Source: Methanocorpusculum vombati
GTDB lineage: Archaea; Halobacteriota; Methanomicrobia; Methanomicrobiales; Methanocorpusculaceae
NCBI RefSeq assembly: GCF_026891935.1
Contig: NZ_JAPTGC010000005.1
Span: forward strand, 100,608 to 164,607
Length of the DNA: 64,000 nt
Direction of reading: 5' to 3'
Both the position numbers and the translations under genes were made by a program. The notes under the pieces were generated by a model, which made no database searches, was not told where the DNA came from, and was given only the letters and a program-made list of their open reading frames with translations. Of the stretch, positions 17,433 through 26,703 are shown in pieces; positions within the stretch are counted from its first letter, which is position 1; each line of letters opens with the position of its first letter.

Positions 17433-17921
17433 TTAATTTTTTGTGAAACGATCATCCGAACGTGCCGCTTCGATGTCATCCAGCTTCCCTTCAAACCAGC
17501 CGTACCGTTCCTGCGGGTACGCATCAAACGGCGGCACATAGGGTTTGATGTCAAGCACGGGTGTTCCGTCGAGGATATCCACTTCCCCGATCTCCAGCAC
17601 ATTGCCCTTTCGTCCCAGCAGTTTTACGACAGAGAGTCCTATCTGGTTCGGGCGGCGGGGTACACGGGTTGCAAATACTCCGTGCGTTGTGGTATCCAGG
17701 AACGGTGTTGCGGTCAGGGAGAATCCTTCGCTTTTGTGCAGCTGATAAATCAGGATGAGGCGGGTAAACCCTTCAATGCCGGTCAGGCCGTCGGCAAGCT
17801 CCGGCTGGACCTCAAGTGTTCCGATAAAGGATTTTGCGGCAGGCGGCTGAATGGGCATTCCGGCAAGGCTCGTATGCGGAGAGTGGATGATGCCGACCGG
17901 CTGATAGGTTACAGGTTCCAT
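17433..17921 (-). CDS. TrmO/TsaA-family protein (UPF0066), copy 2
   Basis: A 162-residue paralogue of the gene at 14740. The shared blocks are PVGIIHSPH, FTRLILIYQLHKS, GVFATRVPRRPNQIGLSVVKLL and ILDGTPVLDIKPYVPPFD. It contains the RRPNxIG segment characteristic of the family. It is a separate monocistronic gene downstream of the Mop gene on the same strand. Divergence between the two copies is large, so this is not a recent duplication. Family knowledge points to SAM-dependent tRNA A37 methylation; the placement next to molybdenum genes suggests at least one copy may serve another role. Confidence 0.85.
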   Translation of the reverse strand: MEPVTYQPVGIIHSPHTSLAGMPIQPPAAKSFIGTLEVQPELADGLTGIEGFTRLILIYQLHKSEGFSLTATPFLDTTTHGVFATRVPRRPNQIGLSVVKLLGRKGNVLEIGEVDILDGTPVLDIKPYVPPFDAYPQERYGWFEGKLDDIEAARSDDRFTKN

Positions 17922-17967
17922 GAGGAAGTATATTGGTTTACTTTTGAGAAGAGTTATGCGGTTTTGC

Positions 17968-18030
17968 TCGGCGTTGCATCTAAATTCATTTATTGCCTAT
18001 GAATGATCGTCATTGATCGAATTTCAGCCC
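17968..18030 (+). repeat. 63-base dispersed repeat, copy A
   Basis: This segment (starting TCGGCGTTGCATC, ending TTTCAGCCC) matches 52832-52894 in inverted orientation with three mismatches over 63 bases. It lies just upstream of the second TrmO-like gene. It has no coding capacity and includes a weak GATC-rich inverted repeat (GATCG-TCAT-TGATC). Confidence 0.85.
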
Positions 18031-18090
18031 GCGGAACATACGGAAGCAAAAACATCACATCAGAAATAAAGGTGCAACGCTTGTTTTGCT

Positions 18091-18804
18091 TCACTGCCGG
18101 TACCCGGCCGGAACCGCCTGTTCGCGGGAAAATGTATCTCCGTCCCAGACATACACAACCGCGGGGACATCTCCCTTCAAAAACTCGCGGGTACGCCGGT
18201 CATGGTCGCGTCGTACGAACCGGATTTTTTCCCGCGAAAACTTTTCTATCAGCGCTTCGTGAAACGCGATCTCCTGTTCGAGGTAGGCGGTCTCGTAGGC
18301 AATGACGTCTTCTGCGGTCTGGGCAATTTCTTCCGGAGGGATGACCGTGTCATACTCTCCGTGTTCGTCTAAGCCGCTGATCTGCCGCCAGTCCACATGG
18401 CCGCGGCTGTCGGGTTCGCGGTGAAGCATGTAGGGATAGATCCGGCAGATGGAAAACCGGTCTGCATAGATCGTACACTTCCTCTCTTCCGAGAGGAACA
18501 CGCAGTCCCCGTTTTGTTTCGTCCGCAGGGCAAAGCCTGATACATAGAAGTTGCCAAAAGAGTCGGAGTAGGGAAAGTCCGGTGCGGGCATCAGCATCTC
18601 CGGGTCAAACTCCCGCAGCCGTGCCGCATCTGCGGACAGCAGAAACACATGGCCGTTGAACGCACGGGTGCAGCAGCGCCCGCAGCAGGTACAGGAAAAT
18701 CCCACCTCGGCAATGATCTCCTCCAGTTTTTCTTTGGGATACGCCTGAAGGGCGGCAAGTTCGGTGCGGAGTGCGGCAAGTTCGGCATCGGGACTAACGG
18801 ACAT
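18091..18804 (-). CDS. YkgJ-type cysteine-cluster protein
   Basis: 237 residues from the ATG at 18802-18804; a longer frame upstream adds a Cys/Arg-rich stretch with no family support. CTCCGRCC near residues 36-43, then CVFLSEERKCTIYADRFSICRIYPY further on, gives the CxxCxxCC...C...C spacing of the YkgJ/UPF0153 family, thought to bind zinc or an Fe-S cluster. A Leu-rich helix precedes the cluster and a charged helical C-terminus follows. The precise function is unknown. It is a single gene between the 63-base repeat and mfnA. Confidence 0.8.
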   Translation of the reverse strand: MSVSPDAELAALRTELAALQAYPKEKLEEIIAEVGFSCTCCGRCCTRAFNGHVFLLSADAARLREFDPEMLMPAPDFPYSDSFGNFYVSGFALRTKQNGDCVFLSEERKCTIYADRFSICRIYPYMLHREPDSRGHVDWRQISGLDEHGEYDTVIPPEEIAQTAEDVIAYETAYLEQEIAFHEALIEKFSREKIRFVRRDHDRRTREFLKGDVPAVVYVWDGDTFSREQAVPAGYRQ

Positions 18805-18910
18805 GACTGGGAATATACTTGGACGCAAAGGGATATGAGCGTGATCGCTGTACTGTCCCGGCTGACGGGCGGCAGGGCACAAGACCGCCGCCATGCATAA
18901 CAAAAAAAGA

Positions 18911-20011
18911 TTATGCCTGCATTGCCGCAACATCGGCAAGGAAGCACTCGATCACATCACGCGTCACGTGCGGCATAATCACAAACCGCAGATGACCTGC
19001 ACGCGTGTGTGACACCGTCCAGCCCGCAGGCGCATCCCCACCGGTAAACGCCGCCACATTCATGATCGGATCCACCACCCGGCAATAGCCGCATGCCTCC
19101 ATCCCGGCAACCAGCCTGCGGGTATTCTCCATACATCCCGCAACAAGTGCACGGAATCCCTCGCGGCCCAGATGTTTTATCACCGCATACGCTCCCGCAA
19201 CGTCCGCCCCCGGCCGTGTTCCGGCCAGCGTGCACTGCTTCTTCACCGTCAGATACGGCGTGTCCACATTCAGGCAGCCGAACACCTCCGGATCCCGAAG
19301 CAGCAGCGACCCGCAGGGAATCGTTGCAAGCCCCATCTTATGGGGATCCAGTGAGATTGAATCAACACCCGGCACCGCAAAATCAAACAGCGGAGGATTT
19401 TCCAGGAACGGAATCACAAACCCACCGAACGCCGCATCCACGTGACAGAAACAGTCCTGTTCTTCGGCAATCCGGGCAACCGCGGGAACATCATCGATCA
19501 TCCCGTACTCCGTCGTTCCCGCAACCGCAGCAACCGCGATGGTGTTTTTGTCCACCATCTCCGCCATCTTCTCCGTATCCACCGTATAGTTCGTACCGTA
19601 GGGCACAATCCGCATCTCAAGCCCCAGCATATCACACGTCTTGTCAAACGAAAAGTGTGCGGACGCAGGAACTACAATATTCGGTTTCTTCGCCTCCGGT
19701 TTCAGTTTCTTTGCAATCCGGATCGCCTGAAGATTCGACTCCGTACCGCCCGATGTTGAGTAGCCTCCCGCATCCGGCAGATGCATCAGTTCCCCGAGGG
19801 AATGAATCAGCAGATCCTCAACCTTCGTCGTCCCCGGATACAGACCCGGATCGCCCAGATTTGTTGCGCTAAACATCTCGTGCACCGCAACCGCAATCGG
19901 ATGCGGAATTGTACACATGGAACTGAGGATATGATCATGATGCAAATCCTCAGCCCGTAAACCGGCGAGGAAGGAGAGAACCTCCTCCCTGCTGCACCCT
20001 TTATCCTCCAT
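18911..20011 (-). CDS. mfnA: L-tyrosine decarboxylase of methanofuran biosynthesis
   Basis: This 366-residue PLP-dependent group II decarboxylase makes tyramine, the first building block of methanofuran (some archaeal relatives decarboxylate aspartate for coenzyme A). Key blocks are STSGGTESNLQAI, HVDAAFGGFV and SLDPHKMGLA, whose Lys forms the Schiff base. A TTG start 15 bases upstream is in frame, but the ATG at 20009-20011 is preceded by GAGGGAG and gives the usual family length. The downstream gene on the same strand is 106 bases away. Confidence 0.92.
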   Translation of the reverse strand: MEDKGCSREEVLSFLAGLRAEDLHHDHILSSMCTIPHPIAVAVHEMFSATNLGDPGLYPGTTKVEDLLIHSLGELMHLPDAGGYSTSGGTESNLQAIRIAKKLKPEAKKPNIVVPASAHFSFDKTCDMLGLEMRIVPYGTNYTVDTEKMAEMVDKNTIAVAAVAGTTEYGMIDDVPAVARIAEEQDCFCHVDAAFGGFVIPFLENPPLFDFAVPGVDSISLDPHKMGLATIPCGSLLLRDPEVFGCLNVDTPYLTVKKQCTLAGTRPGADVAGAYAVIKHLGREGFRALVAGCMENTRRLVAGMEACGYCRVVDPIMNVAAFTGGDAPAGWTVSHTRAGHLRFVIMPHVTRDVIECFLADVAAMQA

Positions 20012-20047
20012 AAGGCACTCCCTCAAAAAAATTGAATGATTTCCGAA

Positions 20048-22336
20048 TTAGTTTTTCTTAAATGCCATATTCAGCAGAATCTGGCGTTCGGTCTTTGCAA
20101 CCGTCTCGCGAATCTTCGGGATTGCGTCAATGTTTGAAGAAACACTGGAGATTCCCTGGTTCACGAGCCATTTCACAAACATCGGGTCCGAACCTGCCTG
20201 ACCGCAGATGGAACACTCCACGCCCGCCTCGCGGCACTGCTCAATACAGTGCTTAATCAGACGCATAACCGCCGGGTGTTCCGGCTCGTACATGTCGCCG
20301 ATCATACCGTTGTTGCGGTCAACCGCAAGCGTGTACTGGATCAGATCGTTTGTTCCAAAGGAACAGAACTTGATGCCTGCCTTGATGAACTCATCAATGA
20401 TAATGGCGGATGCCGGAATCTCGACCATGATACCAAGGACGCGTTTGTCCACGTCAATACCCCAGGAGCGGAACGCCTCTTTTGCTGCGAGGAACTCGCG
20501 GGGATGCTGCACCAGCGGGAACATGATGCCGAGGTTGTCGTATCCTGCTTCCCAGAGACGTTTGAAACACTCTGCCTGCATTTTGAACTGCGCCATCTGG
20601 CGGAGGTCGCGGCGGAGACCCCGGAATCCGAGCATCGGGTTGTGTTCGTGCGGTTCATCCTCGCCGCCGGCCATGTTCAGGAACTCATCGGTCGGCGAAT
20701 CGATCGTGCGTACCCAGACCGGTTTGCCGCGGAATGCGTCAAGTACTGTCCTGATACCGTTGTACAGCTCGGTGATGAACTCCTCTTCCTTCCCGTTCTT
20801 AATGTACCAGCTTGGTGTCTTGTTCATGCCGATAATCAGGTGCTCGATTCTGAGCAGACCGACACCGTCCGCGCCGGTTGCCGCAGCACGTGCTGCTGCT
20901 TCGGGCATTGATACGTTGACCTTCACCGAGGTTGCGGTGATTATGGGAGCTGCTGCTGCGACCGGCACAGCTGCGGCGGCGGCTGCCGCAGGTGCTGCGG
21001 TCTCCAGTTTTCCGTCGTAGATCAGACCCTTCTCACCGTCGATGGTAACGATCTGTCCCTCTTTGAGGAGGGAGGTTGCCTTCTTCGTTCCGACGACCGC
21101 GGGTGTTCCCAGTTCACGCGATACAATTGCCGCATGGCAGGTCATACCGCCTTCGTCGGTGATGATGCCGACAACTTTGCGCATGGCAGGAACCATGTCC
21201 GGGTTGGTCATCGGCGAGACCATGATGTCGCCTTCTTTCACGCGGGAGGTGTCCTTTGCATCGGTGACGATTACGACCGGACCGGAGGCAACGCCGGGCG
21301 ATGCGCCGTATCCCTGAAGAATAATTTCGCTGTCTGCTGCAGATTCAGCGGATTTTCCGGAAGCGGAAGCAACGGAGTTTTTCTGAATCGTGGTGATCGG
21401 GCGGGACTGGAGAATATAGATGGTGTTGCCCACCATTCCCCATTCCATATCCTGCGGAACTTTGTAGTGTTCCTCGGAGATTACGGCAAACTCGGCGAGT
21501 TTTGCAACCTCGACGTCAGAGAGGACCTGCACATTCTGGCGGTTTTCCGGTACGGCAACGGTCTTTGTTCCTTTGTTGCCGTCCGGAATAATCTCGACGG
21601 ATTTGTTGGCAACGGTCTTTGTGGTGATCCGTTTGTTTTTGCGGTCATAGACATAGTTGTCCGGTGACACGGTGCCGGACACGATTGCCTCGCCCAGACC
21701 CCATGACCCTTCGATGATGACAGTCGCCGCTCCGGAGATGGGATGGGAGGAGAACATCACACCGGCTTTTTCCGAGAACACCAGCTGCTGGACAACCACT
21801 GCAATATTGACCGTGCGGTCATCAAAACCCTGTTTTGCACGGTAGTAGATGGCACGTCCTCCATAGAGGGAGGCCCAGCAGTCCTGCACGGACTGTAAGA
21901 GATCGGCCTCGCCGAGGATATTCAGGTAGGTGTCCTGCTGACCGGCGAAGGATGCATCCGGCAGATCCTCTGCGGTTGCGCTGGACCGGACGGCAACGAC
22001 GGTATCTGATCCCATCTTCTGGTAGGAGGCGATGATTTCTTTTTTGATTGCCTCGGGCATTGCTGCCGAGCTTACCATTGCCTTTACTTTATCTGCGGTG
22101 GCGTTGAGGGCATCGTTGTCATCAACGTCAAGTTTTTCCAGAATATCGAAGATGGAGTCTTCCAGTTTTGTCAGCTGTAAAAATCTGCGGAAAGCCTGGG
22201 CGGTCACGACAAAACCCTGCGGAACAGGGAGACCAATGGAGGTCATTTCACCAAGAGAGGCGCCTTTCCCTCCGACGGAGGGAATATCATCTTTACGGAT
22301 TTCGTTGAGCCAGAGGATATTGGGTGATTTGTCCAT
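20048..22336 (-). CDS. ppsA: Phosphoenolpyruvate synthase
   Basis: This 762-residue enzyme converts pyruvate, ATP and water to PEP, AMP and phosphate for gluconeogenesis. The N-terminal ATP-grasp domain starts WLNEIRKDDIPSVGGKGASL; the swivelling phosphohistidine domain has GGMTCHAAIVSRELG (His acceptor); the C-terminal PEP-binding barrel has SFGTNDLIQYTL and CSICGQAGSDP. An unusually Ala/Pro-rich linker sits between the last two domains, around residues 450-480. The start is the ATG at 22334-22336; the longer frame reads through the divergent promoter. It diverges from serA. Confidence 0.95.
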   Translation of the reverse strand: MDKSPNILWLNEIRKDDIPSVGGKGASLGEMTSIGLPVPQGFVVTAQAFRRFLQLTKLEDSIFDILEKLDVDDNDALNATADKVKAMVSSAAMPEAIKKEIIASYQKMGSDTVVAVRSSATAEDLPDASFAGQQDTYLNILGEADLLQSVQDCWASLYGGRAIYYRAKQGFDDRTVNIAVVVQQLVFSEKAGVMFSSHPISGAATVIIEGSWGLGEAIVSGTVSPDNYVYDRKNKRITTKTVANKSVEIIPDGNKGTKTVAVPENRQNVQVLSDVEVAKLAEFAVISEEHYKVPQDMEWGMVGNTIYILQSRPITTIQKNSVASASGKSAESAADSEIILQGYGASPGVASGPVVIVTDAKDTSRVKEGDIMVSPMTNPDMVPAMRKVVGIITDEGGMTCHAAIVSRELGTPAVVGTKKATSLLKEGQIVTIDGEKGLIYDGKLETAAPAAAAAAAVPVAAAAPIITATSVKVNVSMPEAAARAAATGADGVGLLRIEHLIIGMNKTPSWYIKNGKEEEFITELYNGIRTVLDAFRGKPVWVRTIDSPTDEFLNMAGGEDEPHEHNPMLGFRGLRRDLRQMAQFKMQAECFKRLWEAGYDNLGIMFPLVQHPREFLAAKEAFRSWGIDVDKRVLGIMVEIPASAIIIDEFIKAGIKFCSFGTNDLIQYTLAVDRNNGMIGDMYEPEHPAVMRLIKHCIEQCREAGVECSICGQAGSDPMFVKWLVNQGISSVSSNIDAIPKIRETVAKTERQILLNMAFKKN

Positions 22337-22465
22337 AGACACTCGGTATAACATTGGTCCCCGGCAACAATAATAGATTGTGTTGGACGGCAGGGGGACG
22401 GGCTGTGTTCTTCCGGGTTGGGCAACACTATTACCGAGTAAGAACAAATAGATACGGGATTATTC

Positions 22466-24049
22466 GTGAGCTTCAAAGTACTTGTGAGCGACCCCCTCGC
22501 AAAAGAAGGAGTCGATATTTTAAAGGGATTTTGTGATGTTGAGGAAAAAGCAGATCTGTCCGAGGATGAACTCGTCAAGATCATCGGCGAGTACGATGCA
22601 CTGATTGTCCGGTCCGGGACGCAGGTCACTGCACGCATCATCGAGGCGGCCGATAAGATGAAGTACATCGGTCGTGCCGGTGTCGGTGTGGACAACATCG
22701 ACTGTGATGCGGCTACGAAGAAAGGCATCATTGTTTCCAATGCTCCCGAAGGCAATACGCTCGCGGCAACGGAACACACCATCGCCATGATGATGGCGCT
22801 TGCGCGTAACATTCCGCAGGCGACTGCGTCCCTGAAGAAGGGCGAGTGGAAGCGTTCCAAGTTTATGGGCAACGAGATGAACGGCAAGGTGCTTGGTGTG
22901 GTCGGATTCGGCAGAATCGGCCGCGAGGTTTCCAAGCGTGCCCAGGCACTGCAGATGACGGTCATCGCCTATGATCCGTTCATTCCGGCTGAGGTCGGGG
23001 CTGCGATGGGTGTTGAGATGATGAGCGTGGCCGAGCTGTTTACGAAGGCTGATGTGATTACGGTGCATACGCCGCTGATTCCGTCCACGACGCATCTGAT
23101 CAACAAGGAGTCGATTGCGACCATGAAGGACGGTGTCCGGCTGATCAACTGTGCCCGCGGCGGTATCATTGATGAGGCGGCTCTCTATGAGGCAATCACT
23201 TCCGGGAAGGTTGCGGGTGCTGCGCTTGATGTGTTTGAGCAGGAGCCGCCGACCGATTCTCCGCTTCTTTCCCTCGATAAGGTTATCGTGACTCCGCATC
23301 TTGGTGCAAGTACGGTTGAGGCGCAGAAGAATGTGGCAATTTCGGTTGCCCAGCAGTGTATCGAGGTGCTGAAGGGCGGGTCTGCCAGAAATGCGGTGAA
23401 CGCGCCGCTGGTTGCTCCGGAGCTCCGCCCGAAGCTTGAGCCGTTTGCGCTTCTGACCGAGAAGATGGGCAGTCTTGCGGCACAGCTCGCAGACGGTGCG
23501 ATTACCGAGGTTGAGTTTGCCTATCTCGGTGAGGTTGCCGAGATGAAGCAGAACCTGAAGTACCCGACCCGTATGGGTCTGAAGGGTCTGCTGGACAAGG
23601 CGCTGCACGAGCCGGCAAATCTTGTGAATGCGGAGTTTATTGCGCAGCAGCGCGGTATGACTGTTGTGGAGAAGACGTCTGCGGATGCGGGCGACTATAA
23701 ATCGCTCGTGACGCTGACGTTTAAGACCGCAAAGGGTACGCAGACGATCTCCGGTATTATTACCCGTGTTGGTCCCCGCATTACTTCTATCAACGGCTAC
23801 TTCATGGATCTTGTGCCGAAGGGCAACGTGATTGTTGCCGATCACATTAACCGTCCGGGCGTTGTCGGGCCGGTGTGTGTTCTGCTCGGGAGGTACAATA
23901 TTAATATCTCGAATATGCAGGTCGGGAAGGTGGATGTCGGGTCTGAGTCGCTGATGATTCTTGCTGTGGATGATGTTGTTCCTGCGCATGTGATGCAGGA
24001 GGTCGCCGGAAGCGACGGTATCATTTCGGCAAAGTTCATGCAGCTGTAA
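22466..24049 (+). CDS. serA: D-3-phosphoglycerate dehydrogenase
   Basis: This 527-residue enzyme performs the first step of serine synthesis. It has the NAD-binding GVVGFGRIGREV, catalytic NCARGGIIDE (Arg) and TPHLGAST (His), then the intervening ~130-residue domain and a C-terminal ACT domain (from about VADHINRPGVVGPV) that senses serine in characterised homologues. The start is GTG at 22466. It shares a 129-base divergent region with ppsA, so PEP formation and serine synthesis may be co-regulated. A hairpin plus T-rich terminator follows. Confidence 0.95.
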   Translation: MSFKVLVSDPLAKEGVDILKGFCDVEEKADLSEDELVKIIGEYDALIVRSGTQVTARIIEAADKMKYIGRAGVGVDNIDCDAATKKGIIVSNAPEGNTLAATEHTIAMMMALARNIPQATASLKKGEWKRSKFMGNEMNGKVLGVVGFGRIGREVSKRAQALQMTVIAYDPFIPAEVGAAMGVEMMSVAELFTKADVITVHTPLIPSTTHLINKESIATMKDGVRLINCARGGIIDEAALYEAITSGKVAGAALDVFEQEPPTDSPLLSLDKVIVTPHLGASTVEAQKNVAISVAQQCIEVLKGGSARNAVNAPLVAPELRPKLEPFALLTEKMGSLAAQLADGAITEVEFAYLGEVAEMKQNLKYPTRMGLKGLLDKALHEPANLVNAEFIAQQRGMTVVEKTSADAGDYKSLVTLTFKTAKGTQTISGIITRVGPRITSINGYFMDLVPKGNVIVADHINRPGVVGPVCVLLGRYNINISNMQVGKVDVGSESLMILAVDDVVPAHVMQEVAGSDGIISAKFMQL

Positions 24050-24065
24050 TCAGGCGGTGTTGCGG

Positions 24066-24098
24066 GACACATTTTTTGTGTCCTTTTTTTCTTTTTTT
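24066..24098 (+). terminator. Hairpin and T-rich terminator after serA
   Basis: GACAC and GTGTC pair around a T-rich loop (24066-24082), followed by runs of seven T residues. Confidence 0.5.
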
Positions 24099-24215
24099 GT
24101 GTGTCGGTGGTCTGTGCATTTTTTCTTCGATGGGTTTAATACTGTCATAACGAAACGTTGTAACTACGAGTGATCGCTGTTCTATGATAGTTGTGCGAGA
24201 GGAGTGTCCGGCTCT

Positions 24216-25439
24216 ATGAAATTTGGTACGCTTGCTGATGTGGAAACCCGTGGTAAGACGGTTCTTGTCCGTGTTGATCTGAATTCGCCGATTGATCCGT
24301 CCACGAGTATGATTCTTGATGATAAGCGGTTCCGCGAGCATGTTCCGACGATTCAGGCGCTGGAGGAGTCCCGGGTTGTTGTTCTTGCGCATCAGAGCCG
24401 GCCGGGGAAGAAGGATTTTACGACGCTGGAGGCGCATGCCGACCGGCTGGAGCGTCTGCTCGGGATGCCGGTTACGTATGTGGATGATATCTTCGGCCGC
24501 TGTGCGAAGGAGGCGGTGCGTAAGTCGCATCCGGGCGATGTGCTTCTTTTGGAGAATGTCCGGTTCAGTGCTGAGGAGAATCTTACGATGAAGCCGGAGG
24601 ATGCACGGAATACGCATCTGGTGCGAAAGCTTGCGTCCATGGCGGATCTTTTTGTGAATGATGCGTTTGGGACGGCGCATCGTTCGCAGCCGACGATCAC
24701 GGGTCTGCCGTTTGCGATGCGCACCGTTGCGGGACTTTTGATGGAGAAGGAGGTTAAAAATCTCTCCCGCGTGTTTACGTCCGCACCAAAGCCGGTGACG
24801 TTTGTTCTCGGCGGGACGAAGGTGGATGATTCTCTTTCGGTTGCGGGTCATGTTCTGGCGAATGGTACGGCAGACCGGGTGGCGATCATCGGGGTTGTGG
24901 CGAATGTTTTCTATCTTGCGATGGGTATTGATATCGGGGCGCCGTCTGCGGGTCTGATTAAGACTCTGGGGTATGAGGGTGAGGTTGCCAGGGCACGGGC
25001 GATTCTTGATGCGTATCCGGATAAGGTGATTCTGCCTGAGTGTGTGGCGGTTAAGCAGAATGAGGAGCGCCGCGAGTATGCGGTTGCGGAGACGCCTGCG
25101 GATTGTCCGATTCTTGATATGGGCAGTGAGTCTATTGAGGTCTTTTCCAAACTTCTCCGCGAGTCGGGGACGGTTGTTTTCAACGGTCCGGCAGGGATGT
25201 TTGAGGAGCGGGATTTTGCGACCGGTACGTACGAGCTTTTGCATGCGGCGGCGAAGGCGGAGTTTTCCGTCTGCGGCGGGGGTCATACGGCGGCGGTTAT
25301 TGAGCAGCTTGGTCTTGAGCCGATGTACTCGCATCTGTCTACCGGCGGGGGTGCGTGTATTGAGTTCCTGACGGGGAAGAAGCTGCCGGCCCTTGATGCT
25401 CTGGAGAGGTCCTGGGAGTTGTTCGGCTGCCGGAACTGA
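24216..25439 (+). CDS. pgk: Phosphoglycerate kinase
   Basis: The 407-residue archaeal-type PGK interconverts 1,3-bisphosphoglycerate and 3-phosphoglycerate. VLVRVDLNSPID, AHQSRPGKKDF, LLENVRF, FVNDAFGTAHRSQP and the nucleotide-binding VFNGPAGMFE and STGGGA are present. GTG at 24204 is in frame but overlaps the ribosome binding site GAGAGGAGTG (24196-24205), so the ATG at 24216 is chosen. Codon use is strongly G/T-ending. A long T tract follows the stop. Confidence 0.95.
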   Translation: MKFGTLADVETRGKTVLVRVDLNSPIDPSTSMILDDKRFREHVPTIQALEESRVVVLAHQSRPGKKDFTTLEAHADRLERLLGMPVTYVDDIFGRCAKEAVRKSHPGDVLLLENVRFSAEENLTMKPEDARNTHLVRKLASMADLFVNDAFGTAHRSQPTITGLPFAMRTVAGLLMEKEVKNLSRVFTSAPKPVTFVLGGTKVDDSLSVAGHVLANGTADRVAIIGVVANVFYLAMGIDIGAPSAGLIKTLGYEGEVARARAILDAYPDKVILPECVAVKQNEERREYAVAETPADCPILDMGSESIEVFSKLLRESGTVVFNGPAGMFEERDFATGTYELLHAAAKAEFSVCGGGHTAAVIEQLGLEPMYSHLSTGGGACIEFLTGKKLPALDALERSWELFGCRN

Positions 25440-25455
25440 TTTTTTTCTTTTTTTT
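25440..25455 (+). terminator. Oligo-T terminator of pgk
   Basis: Seven T residues, one C, then eight T residues begin inside the region directly after the pgk stop codon. Confidence 0.5.
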
Positions 25456-25495
25456 AGAGGAAACCTCTATTACGGATCAGCGATCATTTCTCTTC

Positions 25496-25801
25496 ATGGA
25501 AACAAAAGAGGTCAAACATGTTGATGTATGGTCTGCCGCAAAACTGTGTGCGGCGATCAGTCTGGTTCTCACGCTGATTGCGGGAATCATTTCTGGTATT
25601 GTTGCGGCTTTGGGTATTGCAGTTTATACCGCAGCGCCGACTGCTGCGATGGTTGCGGGAGGGGTTCTCGGGATTGTTCTCGGTATTCTTGTGACTGCTG
25701 TTGTGGGTATGATTGTTGGTTTTATCTCCGGCGCAATCTCGGCATTCATTTACAATCTTGCGGCGGGAGTTTTCGGCGGTCTCAGGATCGATCTGGAATA
25801 A
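25496..25801 (+). CDS. Small glycine/alanine-rich membrane protein
   Basis: 101 residues. A short polar N-terminus (METKEVKHVDVWSAAKL) precedes two long hydrophobic stretches, about residues 18-46 and 50-82, rich in Gly, Ala, Ile and Val. The end is amphipathic (GAISAFIYNLAAGVFGGL, then RIDLE). The pattern is found in a family of small uncharacterised archaeal membrane proteins; no function is proposed. It is monocistronic, followed by an eight-T tract. Confidence 0.7.
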   Translation: METKEVKHVDVWSAAKLCAAISLVLTLIAGIISGIVAALGIAVYTAAPTAAMVAGGVLGIVLGILVTAVVGMIVGFISGAISAFIYNLAAGVFGGLRIDLE

Positions 25802-25875
25802 TTTTTTTTAAAATCCGGTGACGGATTTACAAAAAACGAACAATCTTTTTTTTTGATTTCCCGGGCATTGTCATG

Positions 25876-26703
25876 TCAGGGAATCCGGTGATGCGTCAGT
25901 TCGGTATAGATCCGTCCTGCTTCGGGAGAGAGTGAGTACTGGTGTCCGTTTCGTTTTTTGTGTACGGTAAGGATTTTTCTGTCTATATTGACGAGGTGCC
26001 AGTAGATGGTGTCGGGTGATTTTTTCAGGGCTTCGGCGATCTGGTGGCGGGTGAGATGCGGGTGCCGGGAGAGCAGTGCAAGAATTTCCCGCGTCTGCGG
26101 GTTTTCCAGTGCGGCGCGAACCAGAATTTCGGGCGGGGAGAGGGCATCCTGTTTGAGGTAGTAGCCGGTGCCGTTCGGTACGTCGATGGTTTCCACTTTG
26201 TTCTCGTTCATCAGCCGGTAGAGCTGGTATGCCACGGCACCGCGTGATTTCTGAATGCCGGTAACGATCTGCTGCTGGCGGCTTCCGGGGTGTTCTTTGA
26301 GGTACTGGAGAATTTTTGCGGTGGTGGATGCCGGATCTTGTTCCGGAGAGTTTCTCCGGCTGAAGATGATGAAGAAGCAGAGGCCGAGGAGAGAACTTGC
26401 AATCGGAAAGATAGCCTTCCCGACAAATTCTCCATATGGTGTCTTATCAAAAAAATGACCGATATGTATGAACATGAGGTCTTTCCAATAGACCAGGTTC
26501 AGCCATCCGGTAATCTCTTGTATTTCCGTTCCGTCGTAAATTGGGACTATGTCATAGTCCGCTGGAATAATTTCATATTCCTCGAATGAATAAGACTCAC
26601 TTGGAAGCTGAACTGCGTTTACGATTCCAGTCCCATAAATAAGTACAACTATGCACAATATCACTAGTCGTACCTTTTTTGAGAGCGAGGAATTATACTG
26701 CAT
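25876..26703 (-). CDS. Membrane-anchored tandem winged-helix regulator
   Basis: 275 residues. An N-terminal hydrophobic segment (residues ~11-30), an outside domain of about 60 residues, and a second membrane segment (~97-115) put the C-terminal half in the cytoplasm. That half holds two winged helix-turn-helix units: ILQYLKEHPGSRQQQIVTG (about 130-185) and ILALLSRHPHLTRHQIAEAL (about 205-260). Such one-component transmembrane regulators are common in Methanomicrobiales. The start codon overlaps the upstream secreted-protein gene by 11 bases, so the two are co-translated and may work together. Confidence 0.75.
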   Translation of the reverse strand: MQYNSSLSKKVRLVILCIVVLIYGTGIVNAVQLPSESYSFEEYEIIPADYDIVPIYDGTEIQEITGWLNLVYWKDLMFIHIGHFFDKTPYGEFVGKAIFPIASSLLGLCFFIIFSRRNSPEQDPASTTAKILQYLKEHPGSRQQQIVTGIQKSRGAVAYQLYRLMNENKVETIDVPNGTGYYLKQDALSPPEILVRAALENPQTREILALLSRHPHLTRHQIAEALKKSPDTIYWHLVNIDRKILTVHKKRNGHQYSLSPEAGRIYTELTHHRIP

